A stretch of DNA of 64,000 nucleotides. It comes from a virus. Position 1 is the first letter of the stretch. The number at the start of each line of letters is the position of its first letter. The position numbers and the translations under genes were made by a program. This document shows positions 29,501-37,145 of this stretch, one piece after another. The notes under the pieces were generated by a model. It worked only from the letters and a program-made list of their open reading frames with translations. It was not told the DNA's origin and ran no database searches. The stretch covers positions 1 through 64,000 of the IMG/VR virus record IMGVR_UViG_3300036715_003906; one strand, 5' to 3'.

Positions 29501-30630
29501 CAGACGGCCACCTTGAACGCGATGGCCTGGTGGGGATCATAGCCCTCCAGCCGGAAGAGCGACATGATCTGCTCGGTCGTCACCTCGGGGGCCATGAGGG
29601 CCTCGATGTCGGCCAGGGTCTTGATCGTGTCGGAGATCACGAGCTTCGGGAGGGGGCGCGGTTCGCGGGTGATCTGTTCTTTCAGCCCGGGGATGTGGTC
29701 GAACTCGGCCATGCTCCCGTCGGGCTTTGCGCAATAGATGTGGGCGTCGACCAGGGTGTGGGCGAAGATACCCGGCTCGATACCGACGAAGCGCGAGAAC
29801 AAGTGCAAGAGCAGCCCGTAGCTCGCGATGTTGTACGGCACGCCCAGGGCGACGTCGCATGACCTCTGGGTCAGGTGCAGGCAGAGCTGCTTGCGGGCGG
29901 CGTGATGCGTGACATCATCCGTCGCCGTCCAACCCAGACCTTCATCGTCATTGTCCCCCACGTCACCGTACTTCCGGAGGAACGGGGCCAGGGCGAGGTT
30001 CAGCTCGTTCTCGCTCGCGGCCTCGTCCGCTTCGTTGGTGATGACCCGCAGGTCGATCTCACCCACCGGTTGACGCTTCCAGAGCACCTTGCACTTCACC
30101 GTGTCGTAGGCTTTGGCGTTTTGCACGTTCAGGATGAACATGCAGTGACACGGGGGCAGCTTGGACGTCTGGGCGTTGCCCGGAGCCCAGGCCGAGACGA
30201 CGAGCCGGCGCGACATGGGCAACCTGTTCAGCTCGTCGATGGCCCACTGGATCTGATCGTTGTGGGCGACGGCCGCGCCCTTGAACTCGCCGTCCTCCCC
30301 GTACACGGTGGGCTTGTGGACCGGGAACTCCCGCCAGAAGTTGCCGTAGGCGCTCGGGACCTTGCCCGTCTCCGTATCCGCCCAGGCGTCCCAGAACTTG
30401 CAGCCGTGGCGCTTGAGGATGGCGATGTCGGTCTGGCCCGACAGGAACCAGAGCATCTCGATGACGATGTTCTTCCACGAGATGGATTTGGTGGTCAGAA
30501 GCGGGAAGCCCTCCCGCATGCCGATCTCGTAGTTGTAGTTGAACGTGCTCAGGGTATCGACCCCGGTTCGGTTCTCTTTCCGCTGTCCGTGTTCGAGGAC
30601 GTGGGCGACGAGCTGCTGGTAGGTTCGCAT
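29500..30630 (-). CDS. thyA: Thymidylate synthase (ThyA type)
   Basis: A 376-residue ThyA. RTGVDTLS (21-28) is the folate-site Arg loop; WDAWAD (80-85) and the catalytic Cys161 (LPPCHC) are present, followed by QRSCDVALGVPYNIASY (255-271), which binds dUMP. It methylates dUMP with methylene-tetrahydrofolate and works with the DHFR at 26258. Residues about 171-250 hold an unusual insertion compared with E. coli (264 residues), rich in acidic residues. ATG at 30630 starts at the conserved Y-x-x-L helix. Confidence 0.93.
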   Translation of the reverse strand: MRTYQQLVAHVLEHGQRKENRTGVDTLSTFNYNYEIGMREGFPLLTTKSISWKNIVIEMLWFLSGQTDIAILKRHGCKFWDAWADTETGKVPSAYGNFWREFPVHKPTVYGEDGEFKGAAVAHNDQIQWAIDELNRLPMSRRLVVSAWAPGNAQTSKLPPCHCMFILNVQNAKAYDTVKCKVLWKRQPVGEIDLRVITNEADEAASENELNLALAPFLRKYGDVGDNDDEGLGWTATDDVTHHAARKQLCLHLTQRSCDVALGVPYNIASYGLLLHLFSRFVGIEPGIFAHTLVDAHIYCAKPDGSMAEFDHIPGLKEQITREPRPLPKLVISDTIKTLADIEALMAPEVTTEQIMSLFRLEGYDPHQAIAFKVAV

Positions 30631-30666
30631 GGGGGTTCTTTCTGGGTTTGGATGTGAGGGGAGAGG

Positions 30667-31323
30667 TCAGAAACAGCCGCGGCCCTTGCGCTTCTCGGCC
30701 TTCGCCAGCGGGAGGAGCTTCTCCTCGGCGAACGCCTTGAGGGCGGGGAGGTCGGCCAGCTCGGGCTGGTGGTTCTCGATGTACAGGAGATCCCCCAGGC
30801 GCCGCTGGACCTCCGCTCGCATGGCCTCCCGGTCGCCCCCGAACACGGGGGCAAGGATCGTGCCCGAGGGCATGGGGCAGTAGGCGTCGGGGTTTAGGGG
30901 CCGCGGCAGCACAGGGGCGAGGACGTCGTTCAGGTAGGCCGCCGTCATCCACACGGGGGCGCGGTTGACCTCGGGGGGCCGTTCCTCGAGGAGCGCCGTG
31001 AGGTAGACGCCGAGCATCTCCAGCGCGTAGTCGAGGGACCCGATCCAGTACGCCCGGGGCCGCTCCCGGGGCGTGAAGACCTCCTCGGACGTCCACCGGG
31101 GTCGGGGGTAGCCGTCGGGCCAGGGGATGACCTCCAGGAACTCCGTCTTGCGGCGGACGAAGGGCACGGCGTCCGCGTCGTCCTTGTCATCCTCCTTGAC
31201 GTAGACGACCATCCTCTCGTCGTTCGCGTCGTTCGCGTCGTTCGTCGTGTTGATCGCCTCCCCCCGGACCCAGTATTTGGGCCCCCGGTAGTGGCGGTAA
31301 AGACCCGGCTTGATTCCCGTCAT
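30667..31323 (-). CDS. DUF1653 domain protein with C-terminal extension
   Basis: A 218-residue product. The N-terminal 60 residues (GIKPGLYRHYRGPKYWVRGE, then VVYVKEDD ... FVRRKTEFLEV) match DUF1653, a short SH3-like domain of unknown role. A tandem NDANDAND run lies inside. The C-terminal 140 residues (TAAYLNDVLAPVLPRPL ... AFAEEKLLPLAKAEK) are helical and unknown. ATG at 31323 follows GGTGTAT by ten bases. Confidence 0.7.
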   Translation of the reverse strand: MTGIKPGLYRHYRGPKYWVRGEAINTTNDANDANDERMVVYVKEDDKDDADAVPFVRRKTEFLEVIPWPDGYPRPRWTSEEVFTPRERPRAYWIGSLDYALEMLGVYLTALLEERPPEVNRAPVWMTAAYLNDVLAPVLPRPLNPDAYCPMPSGTILAPVFGGDREAMRAEVQRRLGDLLYIENHQPELADLPALKAFAEEKLLPLAKAEKRKGRGCF

Positions 31324-31495
31324 GGGGAGCCGGATACACCGGCCGTTTCTCGGCGCGCTTCTCCTTGGTCTCCGCGGCCGAGAGGCACCGTCGGACCACC
31401 TCGGAGAACGAGACCCCGAGCTTCTCCGCTTGCTTCTCCGCCCAGGCCACATTCGGCCCGGAGAGCGCCACGGAGACCTTCTTCACTTTCTTCAT
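31187..31495 (-). CDS. Ribbon-helix-helix protein, 3' end uncertain
   Basis: MKKVKKVSVALSGPNVAWAE, then KLGVSFSEVVRRCLSAAE, is a classic RHH (Arc/MetJ) layout: a basic strand then two helices. The first 48 residues are enough for the fold. The literal frame continues to 31187 and overlaps the next gene by 137 bases. A frame ending at 31320 would overlap as ATGA like its neighbours, so a one-base shift after codon 55 is plausible. It could repress its own operon. Confidence 0.55.
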   Translation of the reverse strand: MKKVKKVSVALSGPNVAWAEKQAEKLGVSFSEVVRRCLSAAETKEKRAEKRPVYPAPHDGNQAGSLPPLPGAQILGPGGGDQHDERRERRERREDGRLRQGG

Positions 31496-32046
31496 AGCCC
31501 CTCGAGGTGCGTCATGACCTCGGCCCACGATCGGGTCCGATGCCCCACCCGGGCCGAGTCGTTGTACGGCTGGTGCCAGAGCAGGGGCAGGCCCTTCAGG
31601 TGATGCTCGGCCCACGACGCGATGTTATCGGGGTTGTCGTCGATGAGCACGTCGCCCGCCACCAGGAACTTCGCCGAGGTGTGGACGATCCGGCTCCGGG
31701 GGATGCCGAAGTGCTCGTGCAGCCACTCATCCCGCTCATTGGCCCAGTGGGCCGTGGGCATCGGGGCCGTCACGATGTAGGGGTCGGCCCGGAAGGCGAG
31801 GGCGCGGTAGCCCTCCTTGGCCCCCGCGTAGATCGGGATGTTCCGACACCACCCCTTCTCGCCACACGCCCGGATAAAGGCCGGTTCATGGGCCTTGTCG
31901 AACCGGTCGAACATAGGCCACTCGGTCTGGTCCTCGGGCCGGTGGTTCGTCCGGCCGAGGTAGTTCAGGAGGGCGTAGGCCGGGGTCAGAAAATCAGCGA
32001 GGACCCCATCGACGTCGAGCAGCACCCGGGGCTTTCGGTTTCTCAT
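31492..32046 (-). CDS. HAD-family 5'(3')-deoxyribonucleotidase
   Basis: A 184-residue protein with LLDVDGVLADF (Asp11 nucleophile, Asp13), then YIVTAPMPTAHWA and a late LIDDNPDN motif with the metal-binding Asp pair. The order fits the NT5C/deoxyribonucleotidase branch, which dephosphorylates dNMPs. In this nucleotide-metabolism block it may tune dUMP/dTMP levels. ATG follows GGTGTAA by nine bases. Confidence 0.85.
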   Translation of the reverse strand: MRNRKPRVLLDVDGVLADFLTPAYALLNYLGRTNHRPEDQTEWPMFDRFDKAHEPAFIRACGEKGWCRNIPIYAGAKEGYRALAFRADPYIVTAPMPTAHWANERDEWLHEHFGIPRSRIVHTSAKFLVAGDVLIDDNPDNIASWAEHHLKGLPLLWHQPYNDSARVGHRTRSWAEVMTHLEGL

Positions 32047-32054
32047 GACCCTCT

Positions 32055-32270
32055 TTACACCGGGAAGAAGCCCTCCAGCACGTCGAAGGCCGCGAGTTCC
32101 TCGGCCGTGGCCTTCCGTACCTTCCCGGCGTCGACCATCCCCGCCACCATCTCATCCACCTGCGCGATCGACAGGCAGGAGCCGAGGTGCATCGTCAGCG
32201 GCCCGAGGAGCGTGGGCCGCGGGGCCCGACTCCTCATGTACTCCGCGATCTCCGCCCGAACGTCCTTCAT
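32055..32270 (-). CDS. Small unknown protein
   Basis: A 71-residue product (VRAEIAEYMRSRAPRPTLL ... VDEMVAGMVDAGKVRKATAE) with two short helices. Stop is inside GGTGTAA upstream of the HAD gene. No family recognised. Confidence 0.5.
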   Translation of the reverse strand: MKDVRAEIAEYMRSRAPRPTLLGPLTMHLGSCLSIAQVDEMVAGMVDAGKVRKATAEELAAFDVLEGFFPV

Positions 32271-32508
32271 GACTCGCTCCCGTGAGGACGTCGCCCGCCT
32301 CGAGCAGCACCTGATCGTCCACCAGGACGGGGGTGTGGTCGTCGAGCGCCGTACACCTGCGGATCACTACACCCCTGGCCTCCAGCTCACCCCGGAAGCC
32401 GTCGATGTCCCCCGTCGTGGTCGTGAAGACGTTGAGCCCCCGGTCGAGCAAGACGCGGCGATGGGCCACCATCTCGGGGGCCCAGACCTCGATCGAGTAG
32501 TGCCTCAC
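32152..32508 (-). CDS. Unknown protein, 3' end uncertain
   Basis: GTG start overlapping the upstream stop (GTGA). Strand-rich start (YSIEVWAPEMVAHRR), then FTTTTGDIDGFRGELEARG. The final 40 codons overlap the gene at 32055-32270 by 119 bases and become Gly/Arg/Ala-rich. A one-base shift could give a TGA overlapping the next ATG, as its neighbours have, so the true end is probably near 32270. Confidence 0.45.
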   Translation of the reverse strand: MRHYSIEVWAPEMVAHRRVLLDRGLNVFTTTTGDIDGFRGELEARGVVIRRCTALDDHTPVLVDDQVLLEAGDVLTGASHEGRSGGDRGVHEESGPAAHAPRAADDAPRLLPVDRAGG

Positions 32509-32717
32509 GAGACCCGACCGCCAAAGCCGAGGTCGACCCCATAGGCGGCGACCATGCGCTGCGAAAGGGACCCGAGAAGGATCATCTTCGACGGCGGGAC
32601 GTCGTCGTACAGATCACTGCCGGCCGTCTGGACCGTGTAGGTCTGGGCGCCGCTGTTGTAGTCGTTGATCTCGACGACAGCCGCGCGAAAGGGCGAAGAG
32701 GAGGGGATCGTGGTCAT
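32505..32717 (-). CDS. Small unknown protein
   Basis: A 70-residue product (RAAVVEINDYNSGAQTYTVQ, then PPSKMILLGSLSQRMVAAYG). Begins MTTIPSSS. It follows the IPT/TIG gene with an overlap, and sits next to structural genes. Possibly a virion or assembly protein. Confidence 0.5.
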   Translation of the reverse strand: MTTIPSSSPFRAAVVEINDYNSGAQTYTVQTAGSDLYDDVPPSKMILLGSLSQRMVAAYGVDLGFGGRVS

Positions 32718-33079
32718 TGGAGGGTTCCTTGCGTACCGGGCAACAGCACGACCCTGGTCCCCCCGGCGAGGGAGACCAGGGGAGTCGGATCAGCCGCCAG
32801 GATAGCAAACGACGCCGACCGCGCCCCCACTCCCTGATCGCTCGACACCTGGACAGCGAAGAAGCCAGTCTGACCCACGGGGGCCGTGTCGGGGATGGAG
32901 GCGACGATCTGCGTGGCCCCCCACGAGACGATCGTCGCCTTCACCGTCGCCCCGTCCGTGGTCGGGTAGAACAGGACGACGGAGGTCCCTTGCGAGGCCC
33001 CGAAGCCCGTCCCCCCGAGCGTGGCGTTCGCCCCCAGCTTCCCCGTCGTCGTGGTGCTCGAAATCGTCGACATCGACAC
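32714..33079 (-). CDS. IPT/TIG Ig-like domain protein
   Basis: A 121-residue product with GANATLGGTGFGASQGTSVV (about 15-34), VSWGATQIVASIPDTAPVG and FFAVQVSSDQGVGARSASF, a near-textbook IPT/TIG Ig-like fold. In phages such domains decorate capsid or tail proteins and bind host surface sugars weakly. Single domain plus a Leu/Pro tail. Confidence 0.7.
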   Translation of the reverse strand: MSMSTISSTTTTGKLGANATLGGTGFGASQGTSVVLFYPTTDGATVKATIVSWGATQIVASIPDTAPVGQTGFFAVQVSSDQGVGARSASFAILAADPTPLVSLAGGTRVVLLPGTQGTLQ

Positions 33080-33097
33080 CCCGGGGGCATCAATGGG

Positions 33098-34201
33098 CTA
33101 GCGGACGATAGCCACCGCCGGGTCGACGACTACCTCGGGCACGTCGAGGGGCGCGAGGTGCTCCGTGCTGTAGCCGACGATCACCTCGACCGCGGCCCGG
33201 ATCTCCCACCGGTCGAACCACTCCCGGGTCTCGACCTCCCAGGGGGATAGGACCTCGAGGACCACGGCCCCTCGCCGCAGGCCCGTGGCTTGCCCCCGGT
33301 CGAGGGGGTAGAGGGCCCGGGCTCCCCGGGGCGGGAGAAGGGGCGCCTGCCCCGGGGAGGCGAGCCACACGTCGAAGTCCTCGGGGGGCTGGCGGGTCTC
33401 GCCCCGCACCACCTCCCCGAGAACGCAGACGAGGTCCCGGAGGAGACCGTGGCCCAGGGCAAGCCCGAGGCCCACGCGGGGGTCGTAGCGGAGGCTCGTG
33501 GCGTCCATGTCCTGGATGCCGCGGACGATGTGCGCGTTCAGGAGGGCCCGGCGGAGGGTGAGATCCGGCCCCGGGGGCCCGAAGACCAGGGCGTCGAGCA
33601 GCCCCCGGCCCGAGCCCTGGATCTGGGCCCACCACCCGGGGGCATCCGCCCGGAGATGGGCCCCGATGTCCTGCCGGCCCTGGCGGGTGACCACGTCGAG
33701 GCGCCGGTCCCCCTCGGTAAACTGGAGGGGCGTCATCACCAGGCGGTCCATCGCCCGGAGGAGCTGAGCCGTCTCCCGGTGCCCCTCGATGATGTGTGCG
33801 GTGAGGTCCGCTTCCAGCTCCGGGATGAGCCGGGGGAGGGGGCGGACCATCGTTCCGTCCGTACGGGGCACCGCGGGCGGCTGCCAGAGGTCCTCGTCGG
33901 TCACCCGACCGAGACAGGTCCCCGTCTGCGAGCAGACGATGACGATGCCGTCGCCCACCTGGACGAACTCGTCGGCCAGGTAGCGGGCCACCTCGGCCGC
34001 CGTCTCCAGAGGCCCCAGGAGGGGCACGAGGACCCCTGCCAGGCGCTCCGCATCCCACCCCCCCGCTCGGGCCTCAAGGAAGGCCGTCCGGAGAGGCGCC
34101 TCGTGGGCGATCCGGGCACGGGTGTGCAGGAGGTCGGTCGGCAGGGGACGAGCCCCCGTCGTGACCTGAAACCCCCGGACCCGGTCGAGCGCGTCAGCCA
34201 T
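33098..34201 (-). CDS. Unknown 367-residue protein
   Basis: ATG at 34201 overlaps the Ycf46-like gene's end by eight bases; the longer frame to 34252 would overlap more. A strand segment (IVIVCSQTGTCLGRV) is followed by long helical and Leu-rich regions (LRRALLNAHIVRGIQDMD) and a C-terminal strand pair (VEVIVGYSTEHLAPLDV, VVVDPAVAIV). It may be a structural or assembly protein. No family recognised. Confidence 0.55.
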   Translation of the reverse strand: MADALDRVRGFQVTTGARPLPTDLLHTRARIAHEAPLRTAFLEARAGGWDAERLAGVLVPLLGPLETAAEVARYLADEFVQVGDGIVIVCSQTGTCLGRVTDEDLWQPPAVPRTDGTMVRPLPRLIPELEADLTAHIIEGHRETAQLLRAMDRLVMTPLQFTEGDRRLDVVTRQGRQDIGAHLRADAPGWWAQIQGSGRGLLDALVFGPPGPDLTLRRALLNAHIVRGIQDMDATSLRYDPRVGLGLALGHGLLRDLVCVLGEVVRGETRQPPEDFDVWLASPGQAPLLPPRGARALYPLDRGQATGLRRGAVVLEVLSPWEVETREWFDRWEIRAAVEVIVGYSTEHLAPLDVPEVVVDPAVAIVR

Positions 34202-35780
34202 TGCCCCCGCCGTGAACCTGCAAGGCACCTTCCCGATCCGGGTCACTCGCAAACCGGGCCCGAATCCCGTCGCCCGCCTCGGGATCGTAACCGACCCAGT
34301 CGACGATCTCCTTGATCTCGTCGGCCATGGTCTTGAGGAGGCGGGGCTTGCTCGCCAGGGCCGCCCCGAGGATGTCCTCGTCGAGCCCGTCCTTCTTCTC
34401 GACGAAGGACTTGACCATGGCGTCCCGGATGGCCTGCTCGATCTCGCGACCGACCAGCCCCCGGCCCTTGCTCGACAGCTCCGCCAGGTTGAAGGTCGCG
34501 ACCTTCTGGCGCCGCTTCGCCAGGTGGATCTTGAGGATGTCGACCCGGTCGCTCTCCGACGGGATGTCGAAGAAGAAGCGTTCGTCCATGCGGTTGACGA
34601 ACTCCACCGGGAGGCCCTTGAGGCTGTTCGCCGTCATGGCCAGGCAGACCTTCGCCTGGGTCTCCTGGAGCCAGGTCGACAGGATGCCGATCATACGGCT
34701 GGTGGTGCCCGCGTCCGACTGGCCCGAGGAGGCGTTGCCGGACAGGGACTTCTCGGCCTCGTCCATCCAGACGATGCAGGGGGCGATGGCTTCGATGACG
34801 CGGATCGCCCGGTAGACGGCCGCCTCCGACTCCCCGACGCCCGAGGACCGGAGCCGACCCATTTCGAGCTGGACGACCGGCAGGCCCCACGCGGACCCCA
34901 TCGCCTTGACGCTGAGGCTCTTACCGCAGCCCCAGACGCCCACGCACAGCACTCCCTTGGGGGGCGTCAGGCCGAACTTGGCCCCCGCGTCGGACCACGT
35001 CGCCTGCGTCTCCTTCACCCACGCCTTGAACCGCCCGGCCCCGCCCACCTGGTCGAAGGAGAAGGCGCTCACGTCCACGTTCGACACGAGGTCGGTCTTG
35101 GCGATCTGGGCCTGCCGGAAGTCACGGATGATCTTCGGGTCGATGCGCTTGCCGCCCCCTGCCTCGTCCTTCTTGGTCGCCACCACCGACGCCCGGATGG
35201 CCTGGTCGATCTCGTAGGACGTCATTCCGCGGAACAGGTCCGCGATGCCCGTCGGGGTCTTCGTGAGCCGCAGGTTCGTCGCCGTGGTCTCGACCACGCC
35301 CATGGTCTCCTCGGGGGAGAGGCCCTTGTCGTGGATGACCTGGATGTACCGGGAGAGCTTCTCCGGGATGACCTTCCGGGCCCCGACGAAGATGATGACC
35401 TTGACCCGCCGGGCGTCGTTGTGGAGCTGGTGGGCGATGTTCATGAACCGCCGCACGACGTGGGGGTCGTTCAGCCAGCGTTCCGGATCGGTCACGACGT
35501 AGAAGTGCTGCTTGTCCCCCGTCGCTTCCTTGTAGATCTTGTCGAGGGTGTCGTGGATCGACACGGTCCCGGAATCCACCGGCGCCGCCCCCTGCTTCCA
35601 CTCCCCGATGTACGCGGGCAAGGGCAGGAGGCCGAGCGTCGCGTTGTACACGGACACCCGATCGGCGTGCTCGCTCAAGGCCGCCCGGAGGTCGATGAGG
35701 AACTTGTCCTCCTCGTCCGTGACGAAGTACAAAAACGAGGCCAGGTGCTTCAGGCGGAAGAACATCTCTTCGTTGATCAT
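34194..35780 (-). CDS. Ycf46-like AAA+ ATPase
   Basis: A 528-residue AAA+ protein. PKGVLCVGVWGCGKSLSVKA (Walker A near 280), PVVQLEMGRLRSSGVGESEA and CIVWMDEAEKSLSG (Walker B near 334) match the chloroplast/cyanobacterial Ycf46 pattern, including the GVGES element. The N-terminal 250 residues lack known motifs; the C-terminal 90 form the helical lid. Role of Ycf46 is not established. Two neighbours, DUF1257 and DUF2997-like, are the standard companions. ATG follows GGTGTAA by eight bases; a terminator lies just upstream, so it has its own promoter. Confidence 0.8.
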   Translation of the reverse strand: MINEEMFFRLKHLASFLYFVTDEEDKFLIDLRAALSEHADRVSVYNATLGLLPLPAYIGEWKQGAAPVDSGTVSIHDTLDKIYKEATGDKQHFYVVTDPERWLNDPHVVRRFMNIAHQLHNDARRVKVIIFVGARKVIPEKLSRYIQVIHDKGLSPEETMGVVETTATNLRLTKTPTGIADLFRGMTSYEIDQAIRASVVATKKDEAGGGKRIDPKIIRDFRQAQIAKTDLVSNVDVSAFSFDQVGGAGRFKAWVKETQATWSDAGAKFGLTPPKGVLCVGVWGCGKSLSVKAMGSAWGLPVVQLEMGRLRSSGVGESEAAVYRAIRVIEAIAPCIVWMDEAEKSLSGNASSGQSDAGTTSRMIGILSTWLQETQAKVCLAMTANSLKGLPVEFVNRMDERFFFDIPSESDRVDILKIHLAKRRQKVATFNLAELSSKGRGLVGREIEQAIRDAMVKSFVEKKDGLDEDILGAALASKPRLLKTMADEIKEIVDWVGYDPEAGDGIRARFASDPDREGALQVHGGGNG

Positions 35781-35820
35781 GACGGTCCTTACACCACCCG
35801 GGGAACGGGCAGTGGAGCTA

Positions 35821-35853
35821 ACGAAAAAGCCCCCGCGGGTCACGCGAGGGCTT
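35821..35853 (-). terminator. Rho-independent terminator
   Basis: Minus strand: AAGCCC-T-CGCG, TGACC loop, CGCG-G-GGGCTT, then TTT. The stem has one C/A mismatch. It lies after the DUF1257 gene and before the Ycf46-like gene. Confidence 0.6.
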
Positions 35854-35922
35854 GGGGCAGACGGGATGAAACGATGCCCCCGCCCCCCGTTATCGTGGGG
35901 GACAGGGACACCGTTCGGGCAC

Positions 35923-36252
35923 TCAGCCCATGGCGCAGGCGAGGAGGATGTCGCCGGTCTTGGCGTCGGTCGTCTCCGACTCGATCATGATCCCCTGCTT
36001 GGACATCTCGGCCTTCGCCTTGGCGACCGAGTACCCCTGGCGGAGCGCGCCGAGGACGGTCTCCGTGTGGCCGTGGTCGGTGTCGCCCGACACGGCGCCG
36101 GAACGCAGGTCGAGGAGGGCGTTCTTGAGCGCCCCCGAGGTGAAGTTCACGGTGTTGCCGCTCACCGTGAAGGTGATGCCCGCCTTCTTGGCGGCGGACG
36201 TGACGTGGGCGATGTCCTTCATATCCGTGCGGGTCGTAACGCGGTGGCTCAT
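35923..36252 (-). CDS. DUF1257 (Ycf35-like) protein
   Basis: A 109-residue product beginning MSHRVTTRTDMKDIAHVTSA with VTFTV/KFTSGAL strands, as in DUF1257/Ycf35, which is found in cyanobacteria, plastids and cyanophages and usually sits beside a Ycf46 ATPase. No enzymatic role is known. ATG has a good SD (AGGAG, about ten bases upstream). Confidence 0.7.
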   Translation of the reverse strand: MSHRVTTRTDMKDIAHVTSAAKKAGITFTVSGNTVNFTSGALKNALLDLRSGAVSGDTDHGHTETVLGALRQGYSVAKAKAEMSKQGIMIESETTDAKTGDILLACAMG

Positions 36253-36314
36253 GGTCTTTGCTCTCCTGGGGGGGGTTATCTTCCCGATCGTAGAAACGGC
36301 TCGGGCGAGGGGTA

Positions 36315-36503
36315 TCAGACAGACTTCTCGTGGACCGTGTCGGGGCGGTTGTCGGGCAGGCTCTCGTCCGACATCTGCTTCCCGATGCTGTTGGTGACCT
36401 TGTACACGGCATCGCAAAGGTGCTGACCGCGGTCAACGACCTCGGTGATCACCGTGCCATCCTTCTTGATCCGCATCACGAACTTCATCGACTCGTTGCT
36501 CAT
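36315..36503 (-). CDS. DUF2997-like small protein
   Basis: A 62-residue product. KFVMRIKKDGTVITEVVDRG, then LCDAVYKVTNSIG, matches the short strand-turn-strand then Cys helix of DUF2997, the third member of the Ycf46/Ycf35 cluster. ATG overlaps the upstream stop (ATGA). Confidence 0.6.
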   Translation of the reverse strand: MSNESMKFVMRIKKDGTVITEVVDRGQHLCDAVYKVTNSIGKQMSDESLPDNRPDTVHEKSV

Positions 36504-37117
36504 GGCTTCGTTTCCCTTCCCCCTCCTGGTACACCGCCCAGCCGGACCTTCGCCCCCGGCGTGACCACCAGACCCCCCGCGGGACGCGGAATCACGGGCC
36601 CCGCCCACGGATCGGAGACCGGCGTTGCGGGACGCCCTTGCAGCATCCGTCCCCCCTGGTTCGGGGCGTTGGCCCCGTAAAGAGGGGGAGAAAGCGCAGG
36701 GGATTCCGTCTGGAACCCTTCCGGACGTGGAGCGGGAGTCGCCTCGGGGGACGTGGGCGATTCTTCCGCCGGTTCCTTGTCCGCCGGCATGACCGGGGGA
36801 CGCTCCGGGACCGTGGGGGTCTCGTGGGGGTCCGTCCAGTCCGTCCGTATCTCCGGGGTACGCCCCACCTCGATGTGGGCGAAAGATTGCCGGGTCACCG
36901 CCCCGAAGCGGGGGTCCTCCGGGCGAAGGAGGGGGACCTCCGTGAAGAGGCGCTGCTCCCAGGTCGCGGCCCGGACGTCCATCTGCATCTTGCCGTGAAG
37001 GCTCCGGGTGCAGTCCGGGTTCAAGCACCTGGCGCACCAGGCCCGACTGAAATCGGCGAGGGGCTGGCCCTTGTTGTTGCAGCTCCCGACCCAGTCCTTG
37101 CGCGCCATCCCCGCCAT
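36500..37117 (-). CDS. Phage zinc-binding protein with Pro-rich tail
   Basis: A 205-residue product starting MAGMARKDWVGSCNNKGQPL, then WCARCLNPDCTRSLHG: four Cys form a likely zinc site in the first 45 residues. EQRLFTEVPLLRPEDPRFG follows, then a long Pro/Glu/Thr-rich tail. The N-terminal part resembles short phage proteins near replication genes; role unknown. Start: first ATG; GTG four codons upstream and ATG three codons downstream are alternatives. Confidence 0.6.
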   Translation of the reverse strand: MAGMARKDWVGSCNNKGQPLADFSRAWCARCLNPDCTRSLHGKMQMDVRAATWEQRLFTEVPLLRPEDPRFGAVTRQSFAHIEVGRTPEIRTDWTDPHETPTVPERPPVMPADKEPAEESPTSPEATPAPRPEGFQTESPALSPPLYGANAPNQGGRMLQGRPATPVSDPWAGPVIPRPAGGLVVTPGAKVRLGGVPGGGRETKP

Positions 37118-37145
37118 GGTAACCGCCACCGCCCCCCCGCGCTAC

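Noticed and set aside
31187-31320. RHH gene reading through the DUF1653 gene as a real long protein
   Set aside because: The extension is Gly/Arg/Pro nonsense overlapping a recognised gene. Kept only as uncertain 3' end.
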